The position numbers and the translations under genes are program-made. The notes under the pieces are model-generated. The model saw only the letters and a program-made list of their open reading frames with translations. It ran no database searches and was not told the origin of the DNA. 15,265 bases of DNA from Microbacteriaceae bacterium (lineage in GTDB: Bacteria > Actinomycetota > Actinomycetes > Actinomycetales > Microbacteriaceae), in contig JAAYAS010000127.1 of NCBI GenBank assembly GCA_012719255.1, forward strand, positions 1 to 15,265, written 5' to 3'. Every line of letters begins with the position of its first letter. The stretch's first letter is position 1. Positions 6,336-13,436 of the stretch are shown one piece after another.

Positions 6336-7220
6336 TCAGTCGGCGAGCTCGCTCGGGATGATCACCACGGGCACGGGCAGGGCCCGCAGGATGCGCCGGG
6401 CGCGGGAGCCGAGGAAGACGCTGCGGCCGCGGCCGAGCCGGCTCGAGCCGATCATCGCGTACTCGTCGTCGCGCCACTCGATGTGCTCGAGGGCCTCGTC
6501 GAGGTCGCGGCCCTCGGCGATCTCGATCGTCGCGCGGCCGCTGTCGAGCAGGCCGGCGGCGCGCGCCTCGAGCTCGCGGCCGCCGAAGGCGCGCGCCTCG
6601 TCGGTGATCTCGCGGATCTCGCGCGGCTCGACGCCGTCGACCTGCACGAGCGAGACGAGCCGCAGCGGCACATCGCGGGCGACGGCGCGCTGCAAGGCGC
6701 GGCCGATCACCGCCTCCGAGCCGGCGCGGGTGCCGTAGACGCCGGTGACCCGGCCGATGGGGCCGCTCCGGTGCGAGTAGCCGCCGGGGGCGAGCGCCAC
6801 CGGCACCGGCGAGGAGTGCAGCAGCGTGTTCGCGACGGTGCCGATCGAGAACGCCCGGAGCACCGGGCCGGCCTGCGCGCCGATGACGATCGCGAGCGCG
6901 TCGTGCTCGTCCGCGGCGTCGAGCAGGCCGTGCGCCTCGCTCGAGGCGTAGCGGTACTCGAGGCGGGCGCGCACGCCCTCGGGCACGCGGCCCATCGCCT
7001 CGTCGCCCCAGGCGCGCAGCTGGTCGGCGAGGATGTGGTCGTCGGCGGTGAACGGGCCGATGTGGCCGCCGCCGAACCGGCTCGGCTCGGGGAGCACCAT
7101 CGTGATGACGAGCTCGGTGCCGGTGCCGAGCGCGAGGTGGATGCCGAGCTCGAGCGCGTCGATGCCGCGCGAGTCGGCGATGTAGCCGATGATCAGTCGA
7201 TCAGCGGGGCTGGAGGTCAT
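6336..7220 (-). CDS. Universal stress protein with two tandem Usp domains
   Basis: 294 residues from ATG 7220, the usual length for a double-Usp cytosolic protein. Domain 1 spans about residues 8-146, domain 2 about 155-290. Usp proteins bind ATP or act as non-nucleotide stress and signalling proteins; some regulate a neighbouring transporter. The ATP-binding pattern G-2X-G-9X-G(S/T) is degenerate in both halves: residues 114-128 read GAQAGPVLRAFSIGT (second Gly is Ala117) and 258-272 read GSSRLGRGRSVFLGS (second Gly is Arg261). The ATG is chosen because the Usp fold begins at RLIIGYIAD right after it; an open frame further upstream is AT-rich and unlike coding DNA here. The Shine-Dalgarno is weak. 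The gene precedes the permease and diverges from the TetR gene, which probably controls it. Confidence 0.88.
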   Translation of the reverse strand: MTSSPADRLIIGYIADSRGIDALELGIHLALGTGTELVITMVLPEPSRFGGGHIGPFTADDHILADQLRAWGDEAMGRVPEGVRARLEYRYASSEAHGLLDAADEHDALAIVIGAQAGPVLRAFSIGTVANTLLHSSPVPVALAPGGYSHRSGPIGRVTGVYGTRAGSEAVIGRALQRAVARDVPLRLVSLVQVDGVEPREIREITDEARAFGGRELEARAAGLLDSGRATIEIAEGRDLDEALEHIEWRDDEYAMIGSSRLGRGRSVFLGSRARRILRALPVPVVIIPSELAD

Positions 7221-7239
7221 CTTCGTCACCGCCCTGTAG

Positions 7240-7251
7240 AAGTTAAAGTTA
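7240..7251. repeat. Tandem hexamer AAGTTA x2 in AT-rich promoter island
   Basis: Two perfect copies of AAGTTA head to tail within the only markedly AT-rich stretch of the window (7237-7265). They lie at the predicted start of the USP transcript and may be a regulator site or simply promoter DNA. Confidence 0.4.
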
Positions 7252-7257
7252 TTCACT

Positions 7258-7263
7258 ATCATA
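7258..7263 (-). promoter_or_regulatory. Putative -10 box of the USP-permease unit
   Basis: TATGAT, five of six matches to TATAAT, on the minus strand. Expected start near 7251, giving a leader of about 30 nt before ATG 7220. The complementary strand offers TATCAT at 7257-7262, so divergent initiation is possible. No good -35 is seen. Confidence 0.5.
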
Positions 7264-7300
7264 AGCTCGGAAGCGCCCGCGCACCGACGGCGAGCGGTGC

Positions 7301-7318
7301 TCCGGCAGCGGTGCCGGA
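7301..7318. promoter_or_regulatory. Inverted repeat, candidate TetR operator
   Basis: Perfect arms TCCGGCA / TGCCGGA around GCGG, 46 nt upstream of the TetR ATG and just before a CATACT -10-like hexamer (7324-7329). Position fits autoregulation by the TetR protein and possibly control of the divergent USP gene. It could also be a simple hairpin. Confidence 0.4.
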
Positions 7319-7363
7319 ACGGGCATACTGGGTGGATACCCCCACTGTGCAAGGAGGCCGACG

Positions 7364-8041
7364 ATGGCTGGGAACCGACGCCCCGCGGGGCGGCCGCGCA
7401 CGCGCATCCTCAATCGCGAGGTGATCACGAGCGCGGCCCGCCGCATCATCGCGATCGACGGCGTGCCGGCGCTGACGATGACGCGGCTCGCGCAGCGGCT
7501 GTCGGTGACGCCCTCGGCGCTCTACAACCACGCCACCTCGAAGCAGGAGATCCTCCGCTGGATCGAGGACTCGGTGATGGGCGAGATCGACGCCTCGGCC
7601 TTCGAGACCACCGACTGGCACACCGCCCTGCGCGAGTGGGCGCGCAGCTACCGCGACGTGATGTCGGCGCACTCCGAGCTCATCGGCGCGCTCGCCACCG
7701 TCGAGGTCGCCGAGTCGCCGCGCACCGTCGCGATGTACGAGAAGGTCGCCGCGGGCCTCGCCGCCGGCGGCTGGCCGATCGCCTCGGTGGTGCCGCTCAT
7801 CCTCACGCTCGAGTCGTTCATCTACGGCGCCGCGTTCAACGACCACGCGCCCGAGAACGTCTACGACACCGGCGAGCTCAGCGACCTCGCCCCGACCTTC
7901 GCGCGCGCCGTCGAGGCGCAGCGCGGCCGCGACCTGCGCGCGATCAACCACGAGCTGTTCGAGATCGGCTTCGACGCGATCGTCGACCAGACCGCCGAGC
8001 GCGCGGGCGTGCCGATGCCCGCGACCACCGCGAGCGCCTGA
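7364..8041 (+). CDS. TetR-family transcriptional regulator
   Basis: Ligand-responsive DNA-binding repressor, 225 residues from ATG 7364, preceded by AAGGAGG at a good distance. The N-terminal helix-turn-helix covers about residues 18-63, with TMTRLAQRLSVTPSALYNHATSKQEIL as the core (recognition helix SALYNHA). The C-terminal all-helical domain (about 75-215) has the spacing and the TLESFIYGAAF-type helix seen in the tetracycline-repressor C-terminal family. Divergent from the USP-permease unit across 143 nt that hold an AT-rich promoter and a palindrome, so those genes are the most likely targets. Convergent with gabT, from which it is separated by a strong terminator hairpin. Ligand unknown; a metabolite of amine or GABA use is a guess from context. 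Confidence 0.92.
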   Translation: MAGNRRPAGRPRTRILNREVITSAARRIIAIDGVPALTMTRLAQRLSVTPSALYNHATSKQEILRWIEDSVMGEIDASAFETTDWHTALREWARSYRDVMSAHSELIGALATVEVAESPRTVAMYEKVAAGLAAGGWPIASVVPLILTLESFIYGAAFNDHAPENVYDTGELSDLAPTFARAVEAQRGRDLRAINHELFEIGFDAIVDQTAERAGVPMPATTASA

Positions 8042-8111
8042 CCGCCGCGCGGCTCGGCCCCGCCCATCCCGCCCGCGCCGCAACGCGCGCCTCGCGCGCC
8101 GGCGACGCGAA

Positions 8112-8144
8112 CGGCCCCGCATCCGGGATTCGGATGCGGGGCCG
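8112..8144. terminator. Bidirectional terminator hairpin between tetR-like gene and gabT
   Basis: Perfect 14-bp arms (8112-8125 and 8131-8144) with a 5-nt GGATT loop, the strongest stem in the window, placed between two convergent stop codons. The arms contain GCATCC/GGATGC. There is no clear T-tract, as is common in GC-rich actinobacteria. Confidence 0.75.
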
Positions 8145-8159
8145 CGTCGTCGTGGGCGA

Positions 8160-9485
8160 CTAGCTGAACTTCTTGATCGCCTCGATGATCACCTCGAGGC
8201 TGTCGTCGAGCAGCTCGTCGGTGATGATGAGCGGGGGCAGCAGGCGGATCACGTTGCCGTAGGTGCCGCAGGTGAGGAGCATGACGCCCTGCTTCTGCGC
8301 CTCGGCGACGACCTGGCCGACGATCTCGGCGTTCGGCTCCTTGCCGCCGGCCTTGACGAACTCGATCGCGAGCATCGCGCCGCGGCCGCGGACCTCGCCG
8401 ACGGTCGGCACGGTGCCGACGAGCGGCTCGAGGGCGCCCTTGACCTTCGCCTCGATGTCGAGGGCCTTCTGCGCGTGGCCCTCCTCCTCGTAGGCGGCGA
8501 TGGTGGCGAGCGCCGCGGCGTTCGCGACCGGGTTGCCCGAGTAGGTGCCGCCGATGCCGCCCGCGTGCGGGGCGTCCATGATCTCGGCGCGGCCGATGAC
8601 CGCCGACAGCGGCATGCCGCCGGCGATGCCCTTGGCGCTGGTGACGAGGTCGGGCTCGATGCCGTCCCACTCCGAGCAGAACCACTTGCCGGTGCGGCAC
8701 ATGCCGGCCTGCACCTCGTCGGCGACGAACACGATGCCGTTGTCGTGCGCGAACTTCACGAGCGCGGGGAGGAAGCCCTCGGCCGGCACGATGAAGCCGC
8801 CCTCGCCCTGGAGGGGCTCGATGACGATCGCGGCGACGTTCTTCGCGCCGATCTGCTTCTCGATGGCGAGCGCGGTGCGGGCGGCCGCCTCCTCGCCGGT
8901 GAGGCCGTCGCGGTAGGGGTAGCTCGCCGGGAAGCGGTAGACCTCGGGGGCGAACGGGCCGAAGCCGTCCTTGTACGGCATGTTCTTCGCCGTCATCGCC
9001 ATGGTGAGGTTGGTGCGGCCGTGGAAGGCGTGGTCGAACACGACGACGGCGTCGCGGCCGGTGTACTTGCGCGCGATCTTCACGGCGTTCTCGAGGGCCT
9101 CGGCGCCCGAGTTGAACAGCGCGGCCTTCTTGTCGAAGTCGCCGGGGGTGAGCTGCGTGAGCTTCTCGGCGAGGTCGATGTAGCTCTCGTAGCCGGCGAC
9201 GTTCACCTGGAAGTGGGTGCCCTTGGCGGCGGCGTCCTGCACGGCCTTGACGACCTTCGGGTGCGCGTTGCCGACCGAGGTCACGCCGATGCCCGCGCCG
9301 AAGTCGACGAACTGGTTGCCGTCGACGTCGCGGAGGATCGCGCCGTCGGCCGACTCGATGAAGGCCGACAGGCCCGAGCCGACCGAGTTGCTGACGTACT
9401 TCGCGCGGCGCTCGGCGAGCTCCTTCGACTTCGGGCCGGGGATCTCGGTGACGACATTGCGCTTCTGCTCGAGGCGGAACTCCAT
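8160..9485 (-). CDS. gabT: 4-aminobutyrate--2-oxoglutarate transaminase
   Basis: PLP-dependent class III aminotransferase that converts GABA and 2-oxoglutarate to succinate semialdehyde and glutamate in the cytosol. 441 residues from ATG 9485, a normal length. Visible residues: the phosphate-binding FNSGAEALENA loop (about 124-134), the aromatic DHAFHGRTNLTM region (151-162), IEPLQGEGG (222-230), the cofactor-pyridine Asp256 in VADEVQAGMCRTG, and the Schiff-base Lys285 in SAKGIAGGMPLSAV. The start has a purine-rich Shine-Dalgarno (AAGGAAGGA). Neighbours are a permease, a USP and a divergent PucR-type regulator; in Corynebacterium glutamicum a PucR-type protein (GabR) controls gab genes, which agrees with the assignment. 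Related class III enzymes acting on other omega-amino acids (5-aminovalerate, beta-alanine) cannot be excluded. No succinate-semialdehyde dehydrogenase gene lies in the window. Confidence 0.93.
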   Translation of the reverse strand: MEFRLEQKRNVVTEIPGPKSKELAERRAKYVSNSVGSGLSAFIESADGAILRDVDGNQFVDFGAGIGVTSVGNAHPKVVKAVQDAAAKGTHFQVNVAGYESYIDLAEKLTQLTPGDFDKKAALFNSGAEALENAVKIARKYTGRDAVVVFDHAFHGRTNLTMAMTAKNMPYKDGFGPFAPEVYRFPASYPYRDGLTGEEAAARTALAIEKQIGAKNVAAIVIEPLQGEGGFIVPAEGFLPALVKFAHDNGIVFVADEVQAGMCRTGKWFCSEWDGIEPDLVTSAKGIAGGMPLSAVIGRAEIMDAPHAGGIGGTYSGNPVANAAALATIAAYEEEGHAQKALDIEAKVKGALEPLVGTVPTVGEVRGRGAMLAIEFVKAGGKEPNAEIVGQVVAEAQKQGVMLLTCGTYGNVIRLLPPLIITDELLDDSLEVIIEAIKKFS

Positions 9486-9504
9486 AGTTCCTTCCTTCCT
9501 GGGG

Positions 9505-9516
9505 TGAACCGATTCA
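9505..9516. promoter_or_regulatory. Near-perfect palindrome in gabT leader, candidate operator
   Basis: TGAACCGATTCA matches its reverse complement at 10 of 12 positions (TGAAnCGnTTCA). It lies just downstream of the predicted gabT transcription start and within the divergent gabT/PucR control region. Confidence 0.4.
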
Positions 9517-9524
9517 ATGGCGCC

Positions 9525-9530
9525 AGCGTA
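9525..9530 (-). promoter_or_regulatory. Putative -10 box of gabT
   Basis: TACGCT (TANNNT) on the minus strand; expected start near 9518, giving a leader of about 33 nt that contains the palindrome and the Shine-Dalgarno. Same hexamer as the BacNav -10 box. Confidence 0.5.
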
Positions 9531-9609
9531 CGCCGCCGCGCGACCGGGCGGGGATGGGCATGCGCACGATCCTCGACGCATCCGGCTGTGCACGGGCACG
9601 GCGACGGGC

Positions 9610-9615
9610 TAGGCT
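9610..9615 (+). promoter_or_regulatory. Putative -10 box of PucR-type regulator, leaderless
   Basis: TAGGCT followed by 7 nt and ATG 9623, so transcription should begin at the start codon. No Shine-Dalgarno is present, consistent with a leaderless message. Confidence 0.55.
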
Positions 9616-9622
9616 TCCGGGC

Positions 9623-11062
9623 ATGGTCCTCACGATCGCCGATCTCGCCCGCGACCCCGAGCTCGGACTGCGCCTGCGCACCGGCCAGGGCACCGCGCTG
9701 CAGCGCCGCCCGAACTGGGCCGCGGTGAGCGAGATGGTCGACCCCTCGCCGTTCCTCACCGGCGGCGAGCTCGTGTGCACGACCGGGATGCGGCTGCGCT
9801 CGGTGCGCTCGATCCGCACCTTCCTCGACGCGGTCGCCCGGGCCGGCTCGACCGGCGTCGCGTTCGGCGTCGGCTTCACCCACCAGGAGATCCCCGAGGC
9901 GCTCCTCGACGAGGCCCGCCGCCGCGACCTCGCCGTGCTCGAGGTGCCGAGCGAGCTGTCGTTCTCGGTGATCGCCCGCCGCATCGCCGACGACCGCGCC
10001 TCGATGCAGTTCGAGCGGCTCGAGTCGCAGCACCGCCGACGGCAGCGGCTCATCGAGCTGCTGCTCGGCGACGGCGGGCTCGACGCGATGCTCGCCTGGC
10101 TCGGCCGCGAGGCCGGCGCCCACGTCGCCCTCTCGTACAACGGCGAGCTCGTCTCGGGCACCCTCGACCTCGACGACGACCGCGTGCAGGGCTGGGACGC
10201 GCTGCCGATCGCGGTCGGCTCGACCGGCCAGGCGACCCTGCACGTCTCGCTCCCCCACCGCGACGAGGCGCTCATCGCCACCGCCCGCTCGCTCGTCGGC
10301 CTCCACCTCGCGCAATCGGCCCGCCGCATCCGCGAGCAGCGCGAGCAGACCGGGCAGCTGCTCGCCGACCTCGTCGGCGGCCGGCTGCCCGCCGACGTCG
10401 TCGCGAACCGACTCGAGTGGCTCGGCCTCGACCCGCGCGCCCGCTACCGGATGCTCGTGATCGAGCCGAGCGGGTCGCGGCGCGGCGACCTCGGGGCGCT
10501 GCCGCTGCCCTCGTACTTCTACGGCACCTCGGCGGGGCTCCTCGAGAGCCGGCTCGTCGTGCTGCTGCCAGGCTCGGAGCCGGCGCCCGCCGCGGCCGAG
10601 CGGCTGCTCGCGGCGCTGCGGGCCGCGGGCATCCGCGCGCGCGTCGGCATCGGCGGCGCCTACCCGGTGTCGGTGTCGCTGCGGTGGAGCTGGTTCGAGG
10701 CGCGCGACGCGCTCGAGCGGCTCGCCGAGGGCGAGGAGATCGGCGAGGCGTCGAGGCTGTCGCTGTCGGCGCTCATCCTGCAGGCCGCCGATGCGCCGGT
10801 CGCCGAGCTCGCCGAGGAGGTGCTCGGCGGCCTCGAGCGCTCCGACGCCGAGCAGGGCACCGCGCTCATCGCGACGCTCGACGCCTACCTCGCGCACTCC
10901 GGCGCGATCGGCGACATCGCCGCCGAGCTCGGCACGCACCGCAACACGGTGCGCTACCGCCTCGAGCAGATCGCGAAGCTCTCGGGCTACGACCCGCGCA
11001 TCCTCGCCGACGCCGTGCAGCTCTCGCTCGCCCGCACCGCCCGCCGCGTCACGGCGAAGTAG
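9623..11062 (+). CDS. PucR-family transcriptional regulator, probable regulator of gabT
   Basis: 479 residues from ATG 9623. Domain order is that of PucR/CdaR-type regulators: an N-terminal PucR domain (about 5-125; LTIADLARDPELGLRL, FLTGGELVCTTGM, GVAFGVGF), a central GGDEF-like CdaR region (about 270-390) and a C-terminal helix-turn-helix of the PucR/HTH_30 type (about 420-470; HSGAIGDIAAELGTHRNTVRYRLEQI). Such proteins sense small metabolites and usually activate adjacent catabolic genes. It is divergent from gabT across 137 nt, and the C. glutamicum GabR precedent makes gabT the likely target. ATG 9623 is preferred to further upstream in-frame codons because of the TAGGCT box 7 nt before it and because the PucR domain begins immediately. 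Convergent with ilvE. Confidence 0.9.
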   Translation: MVLTIADLARDPELGLRLRTGQGTALQRRPNWAAVSEMVDPSPFLTGGELVCTTGMRLRSVRSIRTFLDAVARAGSTGVAFGVGFTHQEIPEALLDEARRRDLAVLEVPSELSFSVIARRIADDRASMQFERLESQHRRRQRLIELLLGDGGLDAMLAWLGREAGAHVALSYNGELVSGTLDLDDDRVQGWDALPIAVGSTGQATLHVSLPHRDEALIATARSLVGLHLAQSARRIREQREQTGQLLADLVGGRLPADVVANRLEWLGLDPRARYRMLVIEPSGSRRGDLGALPLPSYFYGTSAGLLESRLVVLLPGSEPAPAAAERLLAALRAAGIRARVGIGGAYPVSVSLRWSWFEARDALERLAEGEEIGEASRLSLSALILQAADAPVAELAEEVLGGLERSDAEQGTALIATLDAYLAHSGAIGDIAAELGTHRNTVRYRLEQIAKLSGYDPRILADAVQLSLARTARRVTAK

Positions 11063-11080
11063 CCGGGCGCCGGGCCCGGC
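11062..11080. terminator. Hairpin between PucR gene and ilvE
   Basis: Perfect arms GCCGGGC / GCCCGGC with a 5-nt loop, beginning at the last base of the PucR stop codon in a convergent gap. No T-tract. Probable terminator for one or both genes. Confidence 0.45.
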
Positions 11081-11113
11081 CCCACCGGCGGCTCGGGCAG
11101 GGCCCCCGTCACC

Positions 11114-12202
11114 TCAGACGAGACGCACGAGCCAGTCGTTGACGTCGGGCTCGAGGCCGTTCTGGATGCCGGTGAGCAGCGCCCGGATGCGCATCGAGAA
11201 CGAGTCCTCGGTGATCGGCGGGTTCGCGATGGTGAAGTCGTCGGCGCGCAGCTCGCCGATCGGCGAGATCACCGCGGCGGTGCCGATGGCGATCGCCTCG
11301 ACGATGCGGCCCGACGCGGCGCCCTCGCGCCACTCGTCGATCGAGATGCGGCGGCGCTCGACGCGCCGGCCGGCCTGCTCGCAGAGGTCGAGCACGCTGT
11401 CGCGGGTGATGCCGGGCAGGATCGAGTCGCTGAGCGGCGTCGCCACGTGGCCGTCGTCGTAGACGAGCACGACGTTCATGCCGCCGAGCTCCTCGAGGTA
11501 CTCGCCGTCGCAGGCGTCGAGGAAGAGCACCTGCTCGCAGCCCTTCTCGTAGGCGATGCGCTGCGGCAGCATCGAGGCCGCGTAGTTGCCGCCGCACTTC
11601 GCGGCGCCGGTGCCGCCGCGGCCCGCGCGGGCGTACTCGCGCTCGAGCCAGATGTTCACCGGCCGCGTCGGGTCGGCGAAGTACGAGCCGGCGGGGCAGG
11701 CGATCACCATGTAGGTCGCCGACTCGGCCGCGCGCACGCCGAGGAAGTCCTCGTTCGCGATCATGAACGGCCGCAGGTAGAGCGCCTTGTTCTCGCCGTG
11801 CGCGGGCACCCAGCGCTCGTCGATCGCCACGAGCTGCCGGATCGACTCGACGAACAGGTCGACGGGCAGCTCGGGCAGCGCGAGCCGGCGGGCCGACGAC
11901 GCGAGCCGCTCGCCGTTGCGCTCGGGGCGGAAGGTGTGCACCGAGCCGTCGGGGTGGCGGTACGCCTTGAGGCCCTCGAAGATCTCCTGCCCGTAGTGGA
12001 GCACCGCGTTCGCCGGGTTCAGCGTGAGCGGCCCGTACGGCACGACCCGCGCATCCTGCCAGCCGCCCGACTTCGTCCAGTCGATGACGACCATGTGGTC
12101 GGTGAAGTGCTTGCCGAACCCGGGGTCGGCGAGCGTCGCCGCGACGGTCTCGTCGGAGGCGGGGTTCGGGTTGCGGTCGATGCGGAAGCTGAGGTCGCTC
12201 AT
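11114..12202 (-). CDS. ilvE: Branched-chain amino acid aminotransferase
   Basis: Fold-type IV PLP enzyme that interconverts leucine, isoleucine or valine with their 2-oxo acids using glutamate/2-oxoglutarate; last step of branched-chain synthesis. 362 residues from ATG 12202, the usual length of the long actinobacterial form. Visible motifs: LHYGQEIFEGLKAYR (about 68-82), LYLRPFMIAN (141-150), the cofactor Lys202 in GAAKCGGNYAAS, EYLEELGGMNV, and the phosphate-binding GITRDSVLDL region near residue 260. A GTG five codons upstream (12217) is an alternative start; ATG is kept because MSDLSFRIDRNPNP is the customary beginning. It follows leuB in the same direction after 79 nt containing a GC-rich stem, so co-transcription with partial attenuation is possible. 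Convergent with the PucR gene. Confidence 0.95.
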   Translation of the reverse strand: MSDLSFRIDRNPNPASDETVAATLADPGFGKHFTDHMVVIDWTKSGGWQDARVVPYGPLTLNPANAVLHYGQEIFEGLKAYRHPDGSVHTFRPERNGERLASSARRLALPELPVDLFVESIRQLVAIDERWVPAHGENKALYLRPFMIANEDFLGVRAAESATYMVIACPAGSYFADPTRPVNIWLEREYARAGRGGTGAAKCGGNYAASMLPQRIAYEKGCEQVLFLDACDGEYLEELGGMNVVLVYDDGHVATPLSDSILPGITRDSVLDLCEQAGRRVERRRISIDEWREGAASGRIVEAIAIGTAAVISPIGELRADDFTIANPPITEDSFSMRIRALLTGIQNGLEPDVNDWLVRLV

Positions 12203-12230
12203 TCTGGCGTCTTTCACGGGATGGGGAGGC

Positions 12231-12256
12231 CGGCGGCCGGGCCGTGGGCCCCGCCG
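12231..12256. repeat. GC-rich stem between leuB and ilvE
   Basis: On the minus strand CGGCG-GGGCC, loop CAC, GGCCC, a 3-nt bulge, then CGCCG. Located within the 79-nt leuB-ilvE gap. It may attenuate or process the leuB-ilvE transcript; no T-tract or leader peptide is evident. Confidence 0.35.
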
Positions 12257-12281
12257 CAGGGAGACTGGATGGGTGGTGCCG

Positions 12282-13331
12282 CTACTTCGCGAGCAGCGCC
12301 GCGATCGCGTCGCCGATCTCGCCGGTGGTGCGGGCCGCGCCGCCGCGCGCGAGCAGGTCCTGCTCGCAGGCGCGCTCGACGCGCTCGGCCGCCTCGTCGA
12401 ACCCGAAGTGGCGCAGCAGCAGCGCCACCGAGAGGATCGCGGCGGTGGGGTCGGCCTGGCCGGTGCCCGCGATGTCGGGCGCCGAGCCGTGGACCGGTTC
12501 GAACATGCTCGGGAAGGCGCCCTCGGGGTTGATGTTGCCCGAGGCCGCGAGGCCGATGCCGCCGGTGACGGCGCCGGCGAGGTCGGTGATGATGTCGCCG
12601 AAGATGTTGTCGGTGACGATGACGTCGAAGCGGCCCGGGTCGGTGACGAAGAAGATCGTCGCCGCGTCGATGTGCAGGTAGTCGACCGTCACCTCGGGGT
12701 ACTCGGCGGCGACCTCGTTCACGATGCGGTTCCAGAGCACGCCCGCGTGCACGAGCACGTTCTTCTTGTGGACGAGCGTGAGCCGGCGGTCGCGGGTCAT
12801 CGCGAGCTCGAACGCGTAGCGCACGGTGCGCTCGACGCCGTGGGCGGTGTTCACCGACAGCTCGTTCGCGATCTCGTGCTCGGTGCCCTGCCGCACGGTG
12901 CCGCCGTTGCCGACATAGAGGCCCTCGGTGCCCTCGCGCACGACGACGAAGTCGATCTCGCCGGGGTTCGCGAGCGGCGAGACGGCGCTCGGCCAGAGCT
13001 TCGAGGGGCGCAGGTTGATGTAGTGGTCGAACGCGAAGCGCAGCTTGAGCAGCAGGCCGCGCTCGAGAATGCCGCCGGCGAGCTTCGGGTCGGCGGGGTC
13101 GCCGCCGACCGCGCCGAGCAGGATCGCGTCGTGCTCGGTGAGCTTCGCGAGCGACTCGTCGGCGAGCACCTCGCCGGTCGCGAGGTAGTGGTTCGCGCCG
13201 AAGGGGTACTCGGTCTCGGCGAGCTCGACGCCCGTCGGCAGCGCCGCGCGGAGCACCTTGCGAGCCTCGGCGATCACCTCCGGTCCGATGCCGTCACCCT
13301 CGATGATCGCCAGGTCGATCCGCTCGCGCAC
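12282..13331 (-). CDS. leuB: 3-isopropylmalate dehydrogenase
   Basis: NAD-dependent beta-decarboxylating dehydrogenase of leucine biosynthesis, turning 3-isopropylmalate into 2-oxoisocaproate, which IlvE next door transaminates. 349 residues from GTG 13331. Family residues are visible: EGDGIGPEV (11-19), substrate arginines in ERGLLLKLRF (90-99) and INLRP (105-109), Arg133 in VREGTEGLY, the catalytic Lys in VHKKNVL (about 190), Asp222, and metal ligands Asp246 and Asp250 in TDNIFGDIITD, followed by the NAD-binding HGSAPDIAGTG loop (281-291). The GTG start is supported by AAAGGA 9 nt upstream. Paralogous tartrate- or homoisocitrate-type dehydrogenases share the fold, but the hydrophobic helix with LLLKLRF and the ilvE neighbour favour LeuB. 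Confidence 0.95.
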   Translation of the reverse strand: MRERIDLAIIEGDGIGPEVIAEARKVLRAALPTGVELAETEYPFGANHYLATGEVLADESLAKLTEHDAILLGAVGGDPADPKLAGGILERGLLLKLRFAFDHYINLRPSKLWPSAVSPLANPGEIDFVVVREGTEGLYVGNGGTVRQGTEHEIANELSVNTAHGVERTVRYAFELAMTRDRRLTLVHKKNVLVHAGVLWNRIVNEVAAEYPEVTVDYLHIDAATIFFVTDPGRFDVIVTDNIFGDIITDLAGAVTGGIGLAASGNINPEGAFPSMFEPVHGSAPDIAGTGQADPTAAILSVALLLRHFGFDEAAERVERACEQDLLARGGAARTTGEIGDAIAALLAK

Positions 13332-13367
13332 GTCGCCGCATCCTTTCGTCGATGAAGTCTGCCCTCC

Positions 13368-13373
13368 AGCCTA
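13368..13373 (-). promoter_or_regulatory. Putative -10 box of leuB
   Basis: TAGGCT on the minus strand, about 37 nt upstream of GTG 13331; expected start near 13361 with a leader of about 30 nt carrying the Shine-Dalgarno. Too short for a leucine leader-peptide attenuator or T-box. Confidence 0.45.
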
Positions 13374-13436
13374 CTCCCGACGACGGTCGCGGATGCACTC
13401 CCCGCGGAATGCGCCGGGCGTCGGCCCCGGACGGGC

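Noticed and set aside
4669..6738. Long plus-strand open frame over the permease and USP genes
   Set aside because: Low-complexity His/Arg/Glu-rich translation antisense to well-supported genes; no coding signature.
7221..7352. N-terminal extension of the USP gene above ATG 7220
   Set aside because: The region is AT-rich promoter-like DNA with repeats and -10 boxes; codon use does not match the window.
13332..13436. T-box or leucine leader-peptide attenuator ahead of leuB
   Set aside because: The predicted leader is about 30 nt with no T-box sequence, Leu-codon run or competing stems.
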